From Prostheceraeus crozeri (lineage: Eukaryota > Platyhelminthes > Polycladida > Euryleptidae): 64,000 nucleotides of DNA. Under the pieces are notes generated by a model. It made no database searches, had not been told where the DNA came from, and was given only the letters and a program-made list of their open reading frames with translations. The stretch is from the NCBI GenBank assembly GCA_907163375.1, contig CAJQUW010009290.1, positions 806,001 to 870,000 of the forward strand, written 5' to 3'. The position numbers and the translations under genes are program-made. Shown piece after piece: positions 10,335-22,112 of the stretch (position 1 is its first letter; every line of letters starts with the position of its first letter).

Positions 10335-11043
10335 GAATCGTTTGAATTTTGCTATAATTTGGGTGGTTCGTTTAATTTAATCACATGCATGGTTTCTTCT
10401 GAAAAATCTACCCTTATTTTATATTATGAAATGAAAGTGTTGTTGAGAGTAGATTCCACCATGTACCTGTAGACTCTAGAGAGAATTGTCAGACGCATGA
10501 GTAGTGTCAATCTATATAATCACCTCTCAGCAATTGCTGGTAGGCTTACTCATTGCCTATATTCATTCAACTTTACTGAGTCTTATGTAGCCATACATTA
10601 TTACAATCTGAAAATTACCCTATGTCAATGAATAGGGATCACAATATCAAGATCCCGTGATTAAGGCAGCTTGAAGGGCAGTCCGGATCCAGGGATTGGG
10701 GCTCCCGGATCCTGAGAATTATGTGGCAAAAGATTGTGGCAATTAGGGCCTATAGGATAGTGTGCACAGCCTTGCCATATACTGCAACTAGCAAAACTAG
10801 AGTAATTCTAAAAAACGTGAAGTCTTTTATCTGCATTTCAGATTAAAAATACAGCAGTTCGCATGAGTCTACCAAAAACATGCACTGCACCCAGAACTGC
10901 ATATTATTAGATCATAAAGGTTGAGTAGAATAGCTGCTGAGTAAAATTGTCATTTGAGTCACTTATCTTTCTATCAATAATTCAGCTTCCTTTTATCTGT
11001 AGGTAAAGTAAGTCTGCATCAAGTACCGGCACCTCAGTGTTGT

Positions 11044-11068
11044 CTGATGAGGCCTAATCACGCGAAGA
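11044..11068 (+). ncRNA. hammerhead-like core motif (degenerate)
   Basis: CTGATGA is followed by GGCC, a short spacer and CGCGAAG, close to the CUGAnGA-stem II-GAAA core of hammerhead ribozymes. The last A of GAAA is not kept and helix III is not evident. No activity is claimed. Confidence 0.2.
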
Positions 11069-12696
11069 ACAGGGTCATCCAATGTCCTGTCAAAGTCCTC
11101 AAAACATTAAAACGTGTGAATGCATTGAACTCAAACAAACTATCATCGTAGGAAAGTTCACACAATTCGATAACGTAGTATATTCTTTTGTTAATACTTC
11201 ATGTAGGCTAAGAGAAAAAATACTCAAATTCCGTTTTCCTTATTTATGCTATATTCATGTCACTAGTATTTTCAATCGATTCCTCTCATTATGTTTAGTT
11301 GGGGACATGAGTGCACATGTGCATCGCACTGTTAAGTGCACAATACGCACCGTACCGCACAATTCTAACTAATTATCCTAAGTGACAACTCATGAGCAAT
11401 TTACCGGTACCTTGCATGTGACATTCTCTGGATAAGCAATGAATTTAAAATTCATCATTGTTGCTTTTATTTTGTAACTTCATGTAATACGGACAATTAG
11501 ACTGCGGTATGTGTTGTGTTAAGAGTCATGTTGACACAAGACAAATGGAGCAATTGCATTGGCATCGCAAGTAATAAGCGCCTGCACGCATACGTACTGC
11601 ATGCAGAACAATGGTATGAGTGATGTGTTACTTACTTAGCAGCTTCATTTTGAGGCACAGTACAGATCAAACTATTCTGGACACCTGACTTATACTGTTC
11701 CCTACATATGACAAAACATCTCAAGCTTGTTTTGTGATAGTTGGGATATGCTAGAGACCCTGTAGGCTGTCAATCATTCCATGAAGAGGATCGAATCCTA
11801 TTGAAGAAGGATGCACCTCAATAACCCGTTTGTGATAATTCATTTCAAAGCTTTGAACGATACAGTACATCAGAGAGAAGGAAAGCCAGCTCCCTTCTTC
11901 AAATCTTAAATTAAAAAAATGGTTTTGAACTTGACACTTTAACCCCAGATTTGAAAATGGTAAGAAAGACCAAAAAACGAAGGCGTGTCATAAACCGAAC
12001 AAGTGACGAAACCGATACCGAATTTTATCCAAATATTTCTGATACTTCACTAATAATCAAATACTGCAATATAACAATGCATTTTCGGTGCAGATCTACA
12101 GTCAAGCAATGGCAATCATTTGCACTCCAAGACTGTCGTTTGGTCTTTTGACTGTTGCAGTCTAATCATCAATTATGCCTCTCGACTGATGCATGCATCA
12201 ATATAATAATGGAATCTGGAACAGTTCAAGAAGAATTTACACTTTGATTGCTTTGAAGAAGTCCACCTGTTCCAATTTATGACGCTGATGACCTGTATGC
12301 TGATGACAAATGCATTTTCTATTTTTCACAACAATGCAGTTAAATCAGGTGGCATCGCAACATGTTGTTGTACATGTGTGAAGTTGGTGAAGGTGCCCAA
12401 CGGAGCCATTTTTTGTTGCAGCGTGATTCTATTCGAAACATTTCGATGCAACTATTACTTCATCAACTACAGTCTCCTGATTCAGGACTCAGATTCCACA
12501 AATTCGCAGTCGTCATTGAAAATTTCAAGTTTAAAGATGAAAGTGGCCGTGCTGTGTGGTTCCGCAAACTTCACACACATCATCATGGTTTTTGGTTGTC
12601 ATACAAAGACGTGTTATTAAGAAATTAAGCTGATATTATTCTTGATGTCCATCATTATTTTGATAAATTAAAAGTCACTTTTTACGAACACAACAT

Positions 12697-12726
12697 GTTT
12701 CTGCATATGACATGTGCCTTCATCAG
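12697..12726 (-). ncRNA. hammerhead-like core motif
   Basis: On the minus strand CTGATGA is followed by a possible stem II (GCACAT, loop GTC, ATATGC, one mismatch) and then GAAAC. This matches the catalytic core layout. A convincing cleavage triplet and helix III were not found, so it may be a motif relic. Confidence 0.3.
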
Positions 12727-14421
12727 GTGATGCTACAATAATGGAGAAGTCGGTACTTATATGAACACGGATGATGGTGAGCGAATTTACAACAACGACT
12801 GATAGACTGGACAGTAAAGACAATAAAATTAAAGTCATTGAGCTGATATATTGCTTAGTTGTATTCGAAACTCAACTGCGGTGCAATCAATTGCGCGACT
12901 TGGATTCGACGAAATTGACAAAATTGTGATAAGCTGCAAGTCAGCAGATGCCACCTTTTAGATGATGAGGAATTATCGCATTGGTTTATGACCCCAGGGG
13001 GTAGGAAAACGGGGATATAATCTAGACAATTTTTCTATTGTTCATTGCTCATTAAAATTCGTCAAATACAACATGCATGTACTCTGTGCTTCACAGTGTT
13101 GTTATGAAATTTCGAAGCACTTATAAAATAGCGTCGTCGAGTAAATTAAGTTTTCTCGATCATTTTCTACCCCTTCCTCTCGATGTTTACTGCTCCTAAT
13201 TCATTATTTATTACCACGACAGCCGTTGCAATGATAGACTTGAAGCTACCACTCTGGTTTGACTTCTGCAACATCCTTCCGCATCTATTATTCATCGCCC
13301 CTCAATTTTTTCTCAGCTATGACAATCAAATCACAAAAACGTGAAAACTTATTGCAGCATTTCGTGCAACAGGAGATTATGTTTGCTATAGTATCACTTT
13401 AAGATCTAAAATTTTGACAGATTTGTGCTACTATCCCCATGATCTTGTTGTTGATGCTTCCCAATATGCATAATCAAAATCACATTGAAATTCATCAGCC
13501 TAATCTAACTGTTTATCAGGTCAAGCTTCGGAACCCCAGCTGGAATATCTAATTAGAGCGCATTCCGTGTTCTATTATTGGATTCGTTGATTCCGAGCGC
13601 GCCACGCGCCGGAGTAGTGTTCTTTTTTTTGCGATCTCCAAAAATTGTTTAGGGTACTACACGTACCGGTATTTGCACCGCCACGCAATATGTGATGTGT
13701 TGCAATATCTACAAGCAACATGCAAGGGCGACGTATAGCCTGCATGTTAGATGTATACCGGTATTCTACATGGGACATGTAGGCAACGTAAACAGCTCAT
13801 GCCAGCCAATCTTTACTTAAAGGATATTGACTTGTCAGAAAATACTTGAGTCTCTCACCCAAGGTTTAGATGATGCTTTTGAAGACTGTTTACTGTTCTA
13901 AGGAACGGTTCTAGGATATTCAGCATTCCTAATTTCATTTTGCTTTTTATTTCTGCTGATTTCATACCGGCCGCCAAGTTTTCTGTTCCATTTTAATTTT
14001 CGGCATTCAATTAAATTTTTTAAAGTTTCTTTCCGAAGATATTCTGTTATTTTCCCTGTTCTTTCCATGTACGGGGGTAATTGAATGCTTTCCTAATGCT
14101 TCGCTTTGAAAGTTTCAAATTTTAGAAATCGCCAGCTGAGTTATATATAGATTTTCATATCTTTTTTTATAGATTTTCTTCCAGCAAGCTACCGACCAAT
14201 TTCACTGTGAGACAAGGTGTTCGAGAGGATTGTTTTGAACCGAATCAAGCTGCAAGTTGAAAAGTTGCTCAACATTTAGCAGGTCGATTTGCGAAGTGGT
14301 AAATCTACCAGCGAACATTTTTTTGACTGACTGCCTTCATTGAGAATGAGTGCCAAAAGAGACTTAAGACTGGCACTGTCTTCCTCGACTATTCGACAGT
14401 TAACGCAGCGGGTACATAAAG

Positions 14422-15160
14422 CAGGGTGTCTGCGCTCCCTGGAAAACCTGGAAAACACCTGGAAAATGAATTTTGCCCTGGAAAACCTGGAAATCCTTGA
14501 AAACTCATGGAAAATGAAATTTTACTCTGGAAAACCTGGAAAACTCCTGGAAATTATGAGACTTAATAAAACACCAATTGCAAGTTATTGAAGTCATACT
14601 CGTACCTACTCCATGGTTGAAGTGCTATCTGTTTTTCCAGGTTTTATTTTTCATGTCTCTACTTATTTGTTGCAAATATAGTCTTCATTCTCATACAATT
14701 TTTTAGAACATTTCAGTGACTGGAGTCTCCTATCATAACGTATACAACATGAATGAGACCGAAGTGCGTGGTATGGTTAACTATGAACAGTTGTCGAAAT
14801 TTTCATTATTTTCTAGAAATATAATGTAACCGTCTGATGCATATATTGGTATTTTTTATTTGGAATTACCTGCGCCTTAAAAATTCAGCCAACTTTCAAA
14901 TTTTTTTCGTCAATAATATTAATTTTATGGCATGCAAGCTTCTTAGCACAGAACTCTGAGTAGATTTTTCCCAGAATTTTTCTTTTAAATTTGACGCGTG
15001 TATTTGAGTGAGATTTCCTTGCAGAAAGTCTGAACATTTTCGTTCAAATTTGACACCTGATTTTTGGTAAATTTCCCTGGGAAACCTGGAAAATGAATTT
15101 TGCCCTGGAAATCCTGGAAAACACCTGGAAATTTTCATTCTTATTTGCGCGGACACCCTG
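14422..15160. mobile_element. 739-bp non-autonomous DNA element, CAGGGTGTC(T/C)GCGC ends
   Basis: Terminal inverted repeats read CAGGGTGTCTGCGC on the left and GCGCGGACACCCTG on the right. Clusters of CCTGGAAAACCTGGAAA lie just inside both ends. ATAAAG flanks both sides (14416-14421 and 15161-15166), a 6-bp target duplication. It has no transposase. It sits inside the Jockey-like LINE fragment, so it is the younger insertion. Confidence 0.85.
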
Positions 15161-15296
15161 ATAAAGGCATCCAATAAAGCTTAACGGATACTTATCCCCA
15201 TGGACTGTCACCATCATTGTTTGCCTCTTGCAATCCCACCACTTCCGGGTTTAGGCATATTTGGGTGAAAACAGGGGCAGATGGAGGCGGCAAAAG

Positions 15297-15467
15297 AATG
15301 GTCTTCCTCAAGGATCAGTCTTAGCACCTACTCTGTTCAACATTTATCCCAGCAAAAAATTCATCTGTGCCGATGACACTTGCACCCACCGAGATCGAAC
15401 TTTCATAGAACTCAACGCCGTGCTGAATGATAGCATCTCTAATGTAGTTGACGTATGTAGTCGATGA
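15297..15467 (+). pseudogene. Jockey-like reverse transcriptase fragment, motifs B to C
   Basis: The frame reads NGLPQGSVLAPTLFNIY, a short gap, then KKFICADDTCTHRDRTFIEL, which matches the palm subdomain of Jockey-like RTs around the second pair of catalytic aspartates. A few residues that normally separate the two motifs are missing. The first Tyr of YADD is Cys. It is a fragment of the LINE listed at 14180-16290. Confidence 0.7.
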
Positions 15468-16290
15468 AGACTACAGCCAAGCCACGCATAAGACCGTTTC
15501 TATCGTGTTTTACTTAGACAAGTATCAAAGCGGCCATTAATTTCACGTACATATGAACAATTTTCTCATGTCCCATGAACCTAAGCCTGCATACTTTGGA
15601 TCGAACGTCATCCTACAATTGACATCTGACAAAGCTGAGCTAAAAAATACAATAAATAATTAACCTTGCAAAATCTAATTATGATCACTGGCTAAACCTG
15701 GTGCACTGATGCTAATGTCCTTCATGAAACAGCACTGGCACTATGCTACTCATTAGCTGAATACTCCGCACATTGTAAGCGAGTCGATGTCCAATACAGA
15801 TACATTTCGACCATAAACGGCCTAGCTACTTAGAAATAGGCTCCTATGTAGAAGTAAAAATGAGCAATCGCCAATATTGCTCCACTTGACATCAGAAGAG
15901 AAACAGCGACTGTGCGCATCTAATTCTGATGAAAAAGTTCAAAACTTACCCCTTCCTGGCGACTTAACCAATCCGTCAACTCTACGCCTTCCGTCTCATT
16001 ACCCAATGTGGCGAACCTTCTTTCGATTTCGAGATCCTTGCAGCCTTACGCTAATGATGGGCCTCGGTGGACGTTTCAAACAAGGCCCACGTCGCAGATG
16101 CGAACCGTGATCTGCATGGTGCTAAGCTCCCTCGCGGTCATAGTCTGGCTAAATCGTGTGCTCTGCCGTGTGAATCCCTCTCGCGAGACACTGCGTAGAT
16201 GAGGCCTTCATGGTTCTCTATTCTATGACTGTGGGATAATGGAGCATATTTCCGATCAGTGCCCTTTCGCGAAATTCCGGTACCATGCCT

Positions 16291-16954
16291 GCCCTTCATT
16301 TGTTTGATGATGATGCTTTGATTTGGCTTCAGGTCAACTTGATTTGAAAGTTCACTTTTTTGCTGTACTTTTGAGCACACGAATATATAGGCCTACATGG
16401 CCTACTACAAAATGTAATCAATTGTACTTTGAACTGTGTATGTATCTGTGTGATAAATTCTTGCCTCATCTCATCTACGTGTTTGAATAAATCAATGGTG
16501 AGCTAACTCTTAATCACGAGTGAAAATTTCAAGCATGTTTTAAATAGTAGAAGAAGAAACTAATTAAAAGAATTGCTGGGTGAAATGGCATCATGCTAGA
16601 AAAAGAAACTTCTTTTGGACTCTCAAATGCTTAAAAGGTTCCACCTGTGTCAGATTTGATGTAGAGTTAAGGGGACAAATGGCGTCATAGGAATACTCGA
16701 CTGCGCTACCTCGTCTAATTCACGACCGGGCAGAGGAGTTTCTTTGGTCAGAGACAACTTTTTCATACTGAGAGCCAACTTAAAAACAGTGAACTGATCG
16801 AGTAATCACCATCCGATCGTCTGTCATTGACATCTTTAGAGCGGTGCTTTCTCAAAGGCATTCGGCGATATGAAAACAAAGCCATACCGACACAAAAAGA
16901 GTTAACAAAATTTTCACATGCATCCAGAAAGGGAATGCTCTTTTTGATCGAAGC
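16291..16954. other. spacer, nothing recognised
   Basis: AT-rich sequence without a recognisable gene or element end. Confidence 0.3.
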
Positions 16955-16962
16955 CTGTCGAT

Positions 16963-18608
16963 CAGGGTTGGGTCAATTACAGTAATTGTGATTGTATAAT
17001 TAATTACAATTTTAAGATTTTGATTTTAAAGTAATTGTTATTATAATTGTAATTGCGAAAGTTCAACAGTAATTGTAATTGAAGAAAAATGTCGGTCAAT
17101 TACACGTCAATTGTTTTTGTCTTTTTGTGTCCTCGGAGAGATTTTTCTCTCTGGCTGGGAGGCTGTACAGACTGGACAGATCACTTTTGTGACCAGATGC
17201 ATTTAGATTACTTCTCCTTATTTAATGTAACTTAGAACATTATTCTAAAACAATATTTTGCTGTTTGTGTCAATATTTTAGTGCATGTGTGTAGACTCAC
17301 CTGCGACTTATTGTTACTGAATTATATTGATTAAAACACTAGTTTTCAATCTACAATTTATAGTTAAAAGTTGTGAATCCTTCTATCTGAATGTCTTTTT
17401 TACATACCCTACTATTCCGGTCACACAGAGGCTATAGTAAGCAACTGGGCATGCTGATTGCTGATGCGATGTATGATGATATGTTATATGATGCAGTAAC
17501 GCGTAAGCTATAGGCCCTATACTTTGTCAAATCCTTGTTTTGCACAAATCATTTAGCCTAGACCTCGCGCACTGTGGCCTACATGCATGAAATAGCTAGT
17601 AGATCAGTCACCAATCAACACAGGCCTGGTATCAATTTTTATGATGCAATGTTTCACATGCTTAAACAACCGTTGAGTGTTGATGCAGACCTATAAATAC
17701 ACATATAGCCTACAATCCCTAAATGCACAATTGTAGCGTACATATAGGTCTGATTCCGTGCCGGGTTTTACCTAATCTTTAGAATAAGCCTCTACAACAG
17801 AATTACGTACAAAATTACAAATATCATAATATGGGCATTTTCGAATTTATATACTACTGTGTATTTTCTCTAATAACTTACGCCAATCTCTACTAAACGC
17901 CGCAGGTGAGAGGTCAATGTATTGATAAATGTGAGGCCTAGCTTTGATATAAAAGAAAGTACATGTAGGAGAATGACTTTGCATGGGTACGGGACGATCC
18001 TCATAGGAGGAGATGGCACAACCTATTTTTGGGCGTTAACACCGTTTTTAGAAATCGGCCTATCGTACCTAGTGTAGCATAATAGTTGTCTGCTGTTAAT
18101 GATAACTCAGAGACAGACTACTCATCTGTTTCTGGCGTCTGCTATAACTGTATCGTCGAGATAAGACTCATATCATGGTTCATCAGGATGAAACTTTCGG
18201 CATCCTCTACCTTAAAGTATCATTGGAAGGTTGCAACGTTGCTATGGCAATAGAGAATCGGCCTTACTTCTTCCTCTATCTTCTAATCAAAATAAAATTT
18301 ACTAAGACCTGAAATCGTTTAGGACAACTAACTTATAGTTGACCAACAAGGTTCGAAAAATCGATGTAATTGTAATCCTAATTGTGTAATTAATTACATT
18401 TTTTGAGGCAACTGTGATTGTACTTGCAAAGTCACATATGTGATTGCAATTGTAATTGAAGATTTTGATGAATGTCGTGCAGTTGTAATTGTATTGCAAT
18501 TGAAGATTTTGATTTCAAAGTGATAGCAATTTTATAATTGTAAAAGTTCAACTGTTACTGTAATTGTAATAGAAAAATAATTGTACGAGTACAATTGTTA
18601 CAGTCCTG
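16963..18608. mobile_element. non-autonomous hAT-type element, 1646 bp
   Basis: The left end is CAGGGTTGGGTCAATTACAG and the right end closes with TTACAGTCCTG, an imperfect inverted match. Repeated ATTGTAATTG motifs fill about 200 bp inside each end. The flanks are CTGTCGAT (16955-16962) and CTGTCGAC (18609-18616), an 8-bp duplication with one difference. No transposase is present. The frame on the minus strand at 18302-18499 only reflects the ATTGTAATT repeats. Confidence 0.8.
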
Positions 18609-18616
18609 CTGTCGAC

Positions 18617-20009
18617 TATGATTATGTTGTAAATGCAGAAAAAACAAATAGGCGATATCCATTGAAACTCCTCAATGATCACTATCAAAAATGTGCTCGC
18701 TTTTCGAGAGATGTTGAGGTTCATAGACTACTCTTTCTTAGGGCATGCTGGATTGTTCATGTTGTGCTCATCGTCACTCTTCGAAAAGAAAAAAAGGAAA
18801 CAACTGTTGGCTGACTAAAGAGAAATACATGAGGTCATGAAAAAGGCAGCAACAATCAAGGCTCTTGAATCTGTAAGAAGGAAGTATGTGGCAAAGGAGG
18901 AGAAAGAGAAAAAACAGTGAAGAAAGGAGGATGAGGATGAAAACTTTAGCAGATGTAGGGCTACTGGATACGGTGTCACGCAATTTTCTGGTAGTTTTTT
19001 TCGAATAAGCGATATGAAGGGAGTTAGACTATCAAATGAATTGTTAAACAGTGCTCAAAGTAAATTGAAGTTAAAAAGAGCGTGCATAAACACATGAAAC
19101 TGCAAAAAACAGACTTCTTAAGAATTTGACATGTCCAGAGAGTTTAAACATTTCGTCGTCAGTCCAGGCAATGCAATCAGCTAGGTCGGGCTCCTTTTTG
19201 CATTGGTTAAGGAAGCGCTCCTAAATGTGTAGACGTCTGAAGAAGTTTGCGGACAAAACTCTGTCGGCATGCAATGAAGTTGAACTTCTTCAAGGTACGG
19301 TGGAAATCTTTCACTCCTGAGTGAGCCGACGCGTCAACTTTTTTTAGATACGCAACTAATGCTTTCGTAGCCTAATTCATATTCTGGTTTGTGCCTACTA
19401 GCAGTGATAGGAAGACCGAAACAATTAGCATCAGTTACGCCTCATAGAGCTTCAAATTTATCAAAAATGCGACAAATCGTCAATCCTGAATGTGCAGGTG
19501 AATCAAAAGTCTTCCACTTTTCAACAACATCTTAAACAGTCCCCATTTTTACAATTTATGATCCACTTAATCGCTTCCGTCATTATGGAAAATTGGAGGC
19601 AAAAAAATGAGTCAAATGCATGCATATGGGAACACCATCAAATCACAGTGTAACAATAAGTCACACTTCTGAACCCCCCACGTTTTAAAGCGCGACTTTC
19701 CCATACACTTTTTCATAGTTTGAATGCTATATTCTATATGATAGAAGTAACTGAGTTGATCTAATTCTAATCCTCCTTAGAAAGCTGTTATTTTTGTACT
19801 TAGTATTGGAATGAAGTGACTTTTGTTTGGCAAAATTGGCTATAGCTGAATCAGACTACACCCCTGTTAAACAGCTGTTGCAAAAGGAATGTGGTTTTCC
19901 CAAATTACCTTCATAACTGATTTACTAATACATGGAAATTATGAATGTGAAGTGTGAGTAAATGCATGATCACTTGTGCTTGAAATTCAGAAAAGACATA
20001 CCTTTCCAG
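18617..20009. other. upstream region of NDOR1
   Basis: The sequence is AT-rich with scattered stops. A frame at 18581-18814 starts inside the hAT end and is not convincing. No TATA box or CpG-rich promoter is evident. If NDOR1 has an untranslated first exon it could lie here. Confidence 0.3.
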
Positions 20010-20015
20010 CTTTCA
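20001..20015 (+). promoter_or_regulatory. candidate splice or trans-splice acceptor just before the NDOR1 start
   Basis: CCTTTCCAG ends at 20009 and is followed by 6 nt (CTTTCA) and the ATG at 20016. The CCDC47-like exon has the same layout (acceptor, 5 nt, ATG). Either a 5'-UTR intron or a spliced leader would explain this. The pyrimidine tract is short here. Confidence 0.4.
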
Positions 20016-20411
20016 ATGGCTACCTCAACTCGTCGATGTCCCCTGGTTCTTTTCGGGAGTCAATCTGGGAATGCTGCTGATGTCGCTGATAAAATTTGGC
20101 GTTCTGCTTTACTTTGCGGTGCAAGCTCATTACGAGATGTTCGAGTTCGATCTCTTGACAGTTATCTGGATGAAGTTGATGGTTCTGCTCCCCCATTTCC
20201 AGACGATGAATGGGCTGTTGTTTTTATTTGCTCAACTACTGGTCAAGGAGACCCTCCGGACAATATGATGCAGTTTTGGAAACGAATAATGAGACGGTCG
20301 GTGCCAGGCAGAGCGTGTCAAAGTCTAAAAGTAGCTGTCTTTGGACTTGGTGATTCAAGCTACCCTAAATACAATTTTGTCGCCAAGAAACTTTTTCGTC
20401 GTCTTCTTCAG
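20016..20411 (+). CDS. NDOR1: NDOR1 exon 1: FMN-binding flavodoxin-like domain
   Basis: NDOR1 (yeast Tah18) is a cytosolic diflavin reductase that passes electrons from NADPH through FAD and FMN to CIAPIN1/anamorsin for Fe-S cluster assembly. This exon encodes residues 1-132. It contains the FMN phosphate loop LVLFGSQSGNA near the start, CSTTGQGDPPDNM, and FGLGDSSYPKYNFVAKKL, all close to the human protein. The exon ends with RRLLQ at a GTAAGC donor (phase 0). I chose the ATG at 20016 because homologous sequence begins right after it. An in-frame ATG at 19962 would add 18 unrelated residues and lies upstream of a likely acceptor. The next exon is 16.3 kb away. Total coding length over four exons is 624 aa, against about 597 in human, from memory. 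Confidence 0.93.
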
Positions 20412-20801
20412 GTAAGCTTTTTATATAATCCGATGTATTTCCCATAGAAGATGATCTTTCATGCATTCGCACATGCACACTTTATGGCACAGAATAGTAT
20501 TAAAAGTTCGATTTCTATATTATTTTCTATTCAACTTATCTATGAATCGAACCATAGCTTATTGATAGCTATGAATTAATGCAACTCAACAGATTCATGG
20601 ACTCCTGCACTGACGTAATATCACCTGGACTGAAGGTACAACTTCATTTCTCCATAAGACGGCCGATAGATGTAGATGGAGGAAAATTTAAGTTCAGTGA
20701 AAGCGAAGTGTTTAAAGAATGCGAAGCTTAAGTTTCTGGTAGTCAGAAGAATAGGCTGTGTGATTGCGCCTTACTGATCATCGTTGGCTGATTATGGGAT
20801 G

Positions 20802-21959
20802 CAGGCTTGCCACTTGGTCTGTATTTACAGACTGGTCTGTAAAGTCTGTATTTGGTCTGTATTTCCTTATGAAGTCTGTAATAGTCTGCATTTATATTTT
20901 GCATTTGGAAAATATAACTGTGGCGTAAATCATTGACTTCCAATGTCCGAGACTTCTCTCTCTCTCTTTCTTGAACATCTGATATTGTTCGCAGATGTCA
21001 TCTCATTCATACCAGTGAATATAGCGAGAAGCTCTTGAGATCTTTTCAGCGATTGTGCGATGCATTGAACATGAACAGAATTATCATGACGAATTATCAT
21101 TGATTCGAGTTCAAATGAAGGATACAGCATCATTAGAGAAATTGTTTGCCGAGGGTAAACTAAATGACAGTCCGCACATTTCCCATGTCGTTGAGGTACT
21201 TCTTTTGTCGCTATCTGGATTCTCCAAAATGAAGACCGTTGAATCGATTTATCAGTCCAGAATGGATGCGGCAACATACGATGCTCGACGCATTATCTGC
21301 TCGCATTTTGACAGGAAAAAATTCGAAGCATTTCAAGCCTCTCAAAACCTCATGAAAATGATATCCCAGGCTTCCGCTCAATACAAACTGCTTCAGAAAA
21401 AGAAGTCAACCATAGAACTTCCACAACCGCTGTCATCGTCCAAAGAACGCGTAACTGGCGTTTACAAGCGCAGGACCATGACCTAGATCTGGGCAATATA
21501 AACGAGGAGTTGGCTGCAGCTGAGCAAGCAGTTGAAGAGATTCGTGCTAAAAAAACTGCGCCTACAATCAGAGCGAGAGTCCAAAATGTCACATCTCGAT
21601 TCAGATAGTCAAAAAGTAATCGATTCTATGTTTTCTAAGTGAACGATAAGTCCAATGTTAAGTCATGATAATCATACGAAGAAATCGTTTTTATCTCTCA
21701 ATATACTTGTATTTGTTGCAATATCAAAGCTTCCTATTTTCTCAGTCAGCATTGCATGTACATTTCGTTGTTGTTTATGAACAATGAAATCAGAGTCTGT
21801 ACTCTGTCTACAGTTGAACAGCTTGATAGGCTCATGTGTCCCACAAATATCTCAATCTTAAGTTATTCCATTTCACATGACACTTGACACCATTTTTTAT
21901 ACTAGTAAGATGACCCATCACCAAGTCTGTATTTTTGTCTTTGCGAAGTGGCAAGCCTG
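20802..21959 (+). mobile_element. hAT-type element, 1158 bp, with an unrecognised ORF
   Basis: The ends are CAGGCTTGCCACTT and AAGTGGCAAGCCTG (14-bp inverted match). ATGGGATG flanks both sides exactly (20794-20801 and 21960-21967). GTCTGTATTT repeats lie inside both ends. Such CAGG termini with an 8-bp duplication point to the hAT superfamily. The internal frame on the plus strand carries no BED, RNase-H or hATC block that I recognise. Confidence 0.88.
21055..21486 (+). CDS. unknown ORF inside the 1158-bp hAT-type element
   Basis: The 143-codon frame is rich in Lys, Glu, Ser and Met and looks helical (for example SLEKLFAEGKLNDSPHISHV and QASAQYKLLQKKK), with a possible coiled coil. A related stretch continues in another frame (LGNINEELAAAEQAVEEIRA, about 21490-21545) and ends near 21607, which suggests one frameshift. 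I do not recognise the family. It could be a captured gene fragment or a degenerate transposase segment outside the known motifs. It lies in NDOR1 intron 1 in the sense orientation. Confidence 0.35.
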   Translation: MRCIEHEQNYHDELSLIRVQMKDTASLEKLFAEGKLNDSPHISHVVEVLLLSLSGFSKMKTVESIYQSRMDAATYDARRIICSHFDRKKFEAFQASQNLMKMISQASAQYKLLQKKKSTIELPQPLSSSKERVTGVYKRRTMT

Positions 21960-22112
21960 ATGGGATGTAATATTGACTGTATCAAATAAAACAGCTGTTG
22001 ACAGTAAAGGTTGTGCAATGTACAACAGGGCACAAAGCTGTGGTTAGCAGAGAAAGTTTCGGCAGCGGAACTAGAATGTGTTAGATATCTAGGAGTACAT
22101 AACAGATGTCAT

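Larger units (their letters stand above)
10335..14175. other. 3.8-kb gene-poor stretch with unassigned repeats
   Basis: Only short open frames occur. Two overlapping frames at 12279-12628 and one at 11951-12151 match nothing I know. Two hammerhead-like core motifs lie at 11044-11068 (plus) and 12697-12726 (minus) and may mark Penelope-like or retrozyme-like debris. Confidence 0.35.
14180..16290 (+). mobile_element. degenerate Jockey-like LINE fragment, 3' half, split by a DNA element
   Basis: Pieces of reverse transcriptase appear in order. YRPISL and KVFERIVLNRIKLQ lie near 14190-14260 and LKTGTVFLDYS near 14370. After the inserted element comes motif B, NGLPQGSVLAPTLFNIY, at 15297-15350. 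FICADDTC near 15360 is motif C, with CADD in place of YADD. Towards the end there are remnants of the C-terminal Trp/Cys/His region (IMEHISDQCPF near 16240). Many frames are used and stops are frequent, so this is an old copy. LINEs of this type copy themselves by target-primed reverse transcription. The 5' half, including any endonuclease, is missing. Confidence 0.7.

Noticed and set aside
19962-20015. Upstream ATG as the NDOR1 start, adding 18 residues
   Set aside because: The added residues do not resemble the family, and a likely splice acceptor lies between the two ATGs.
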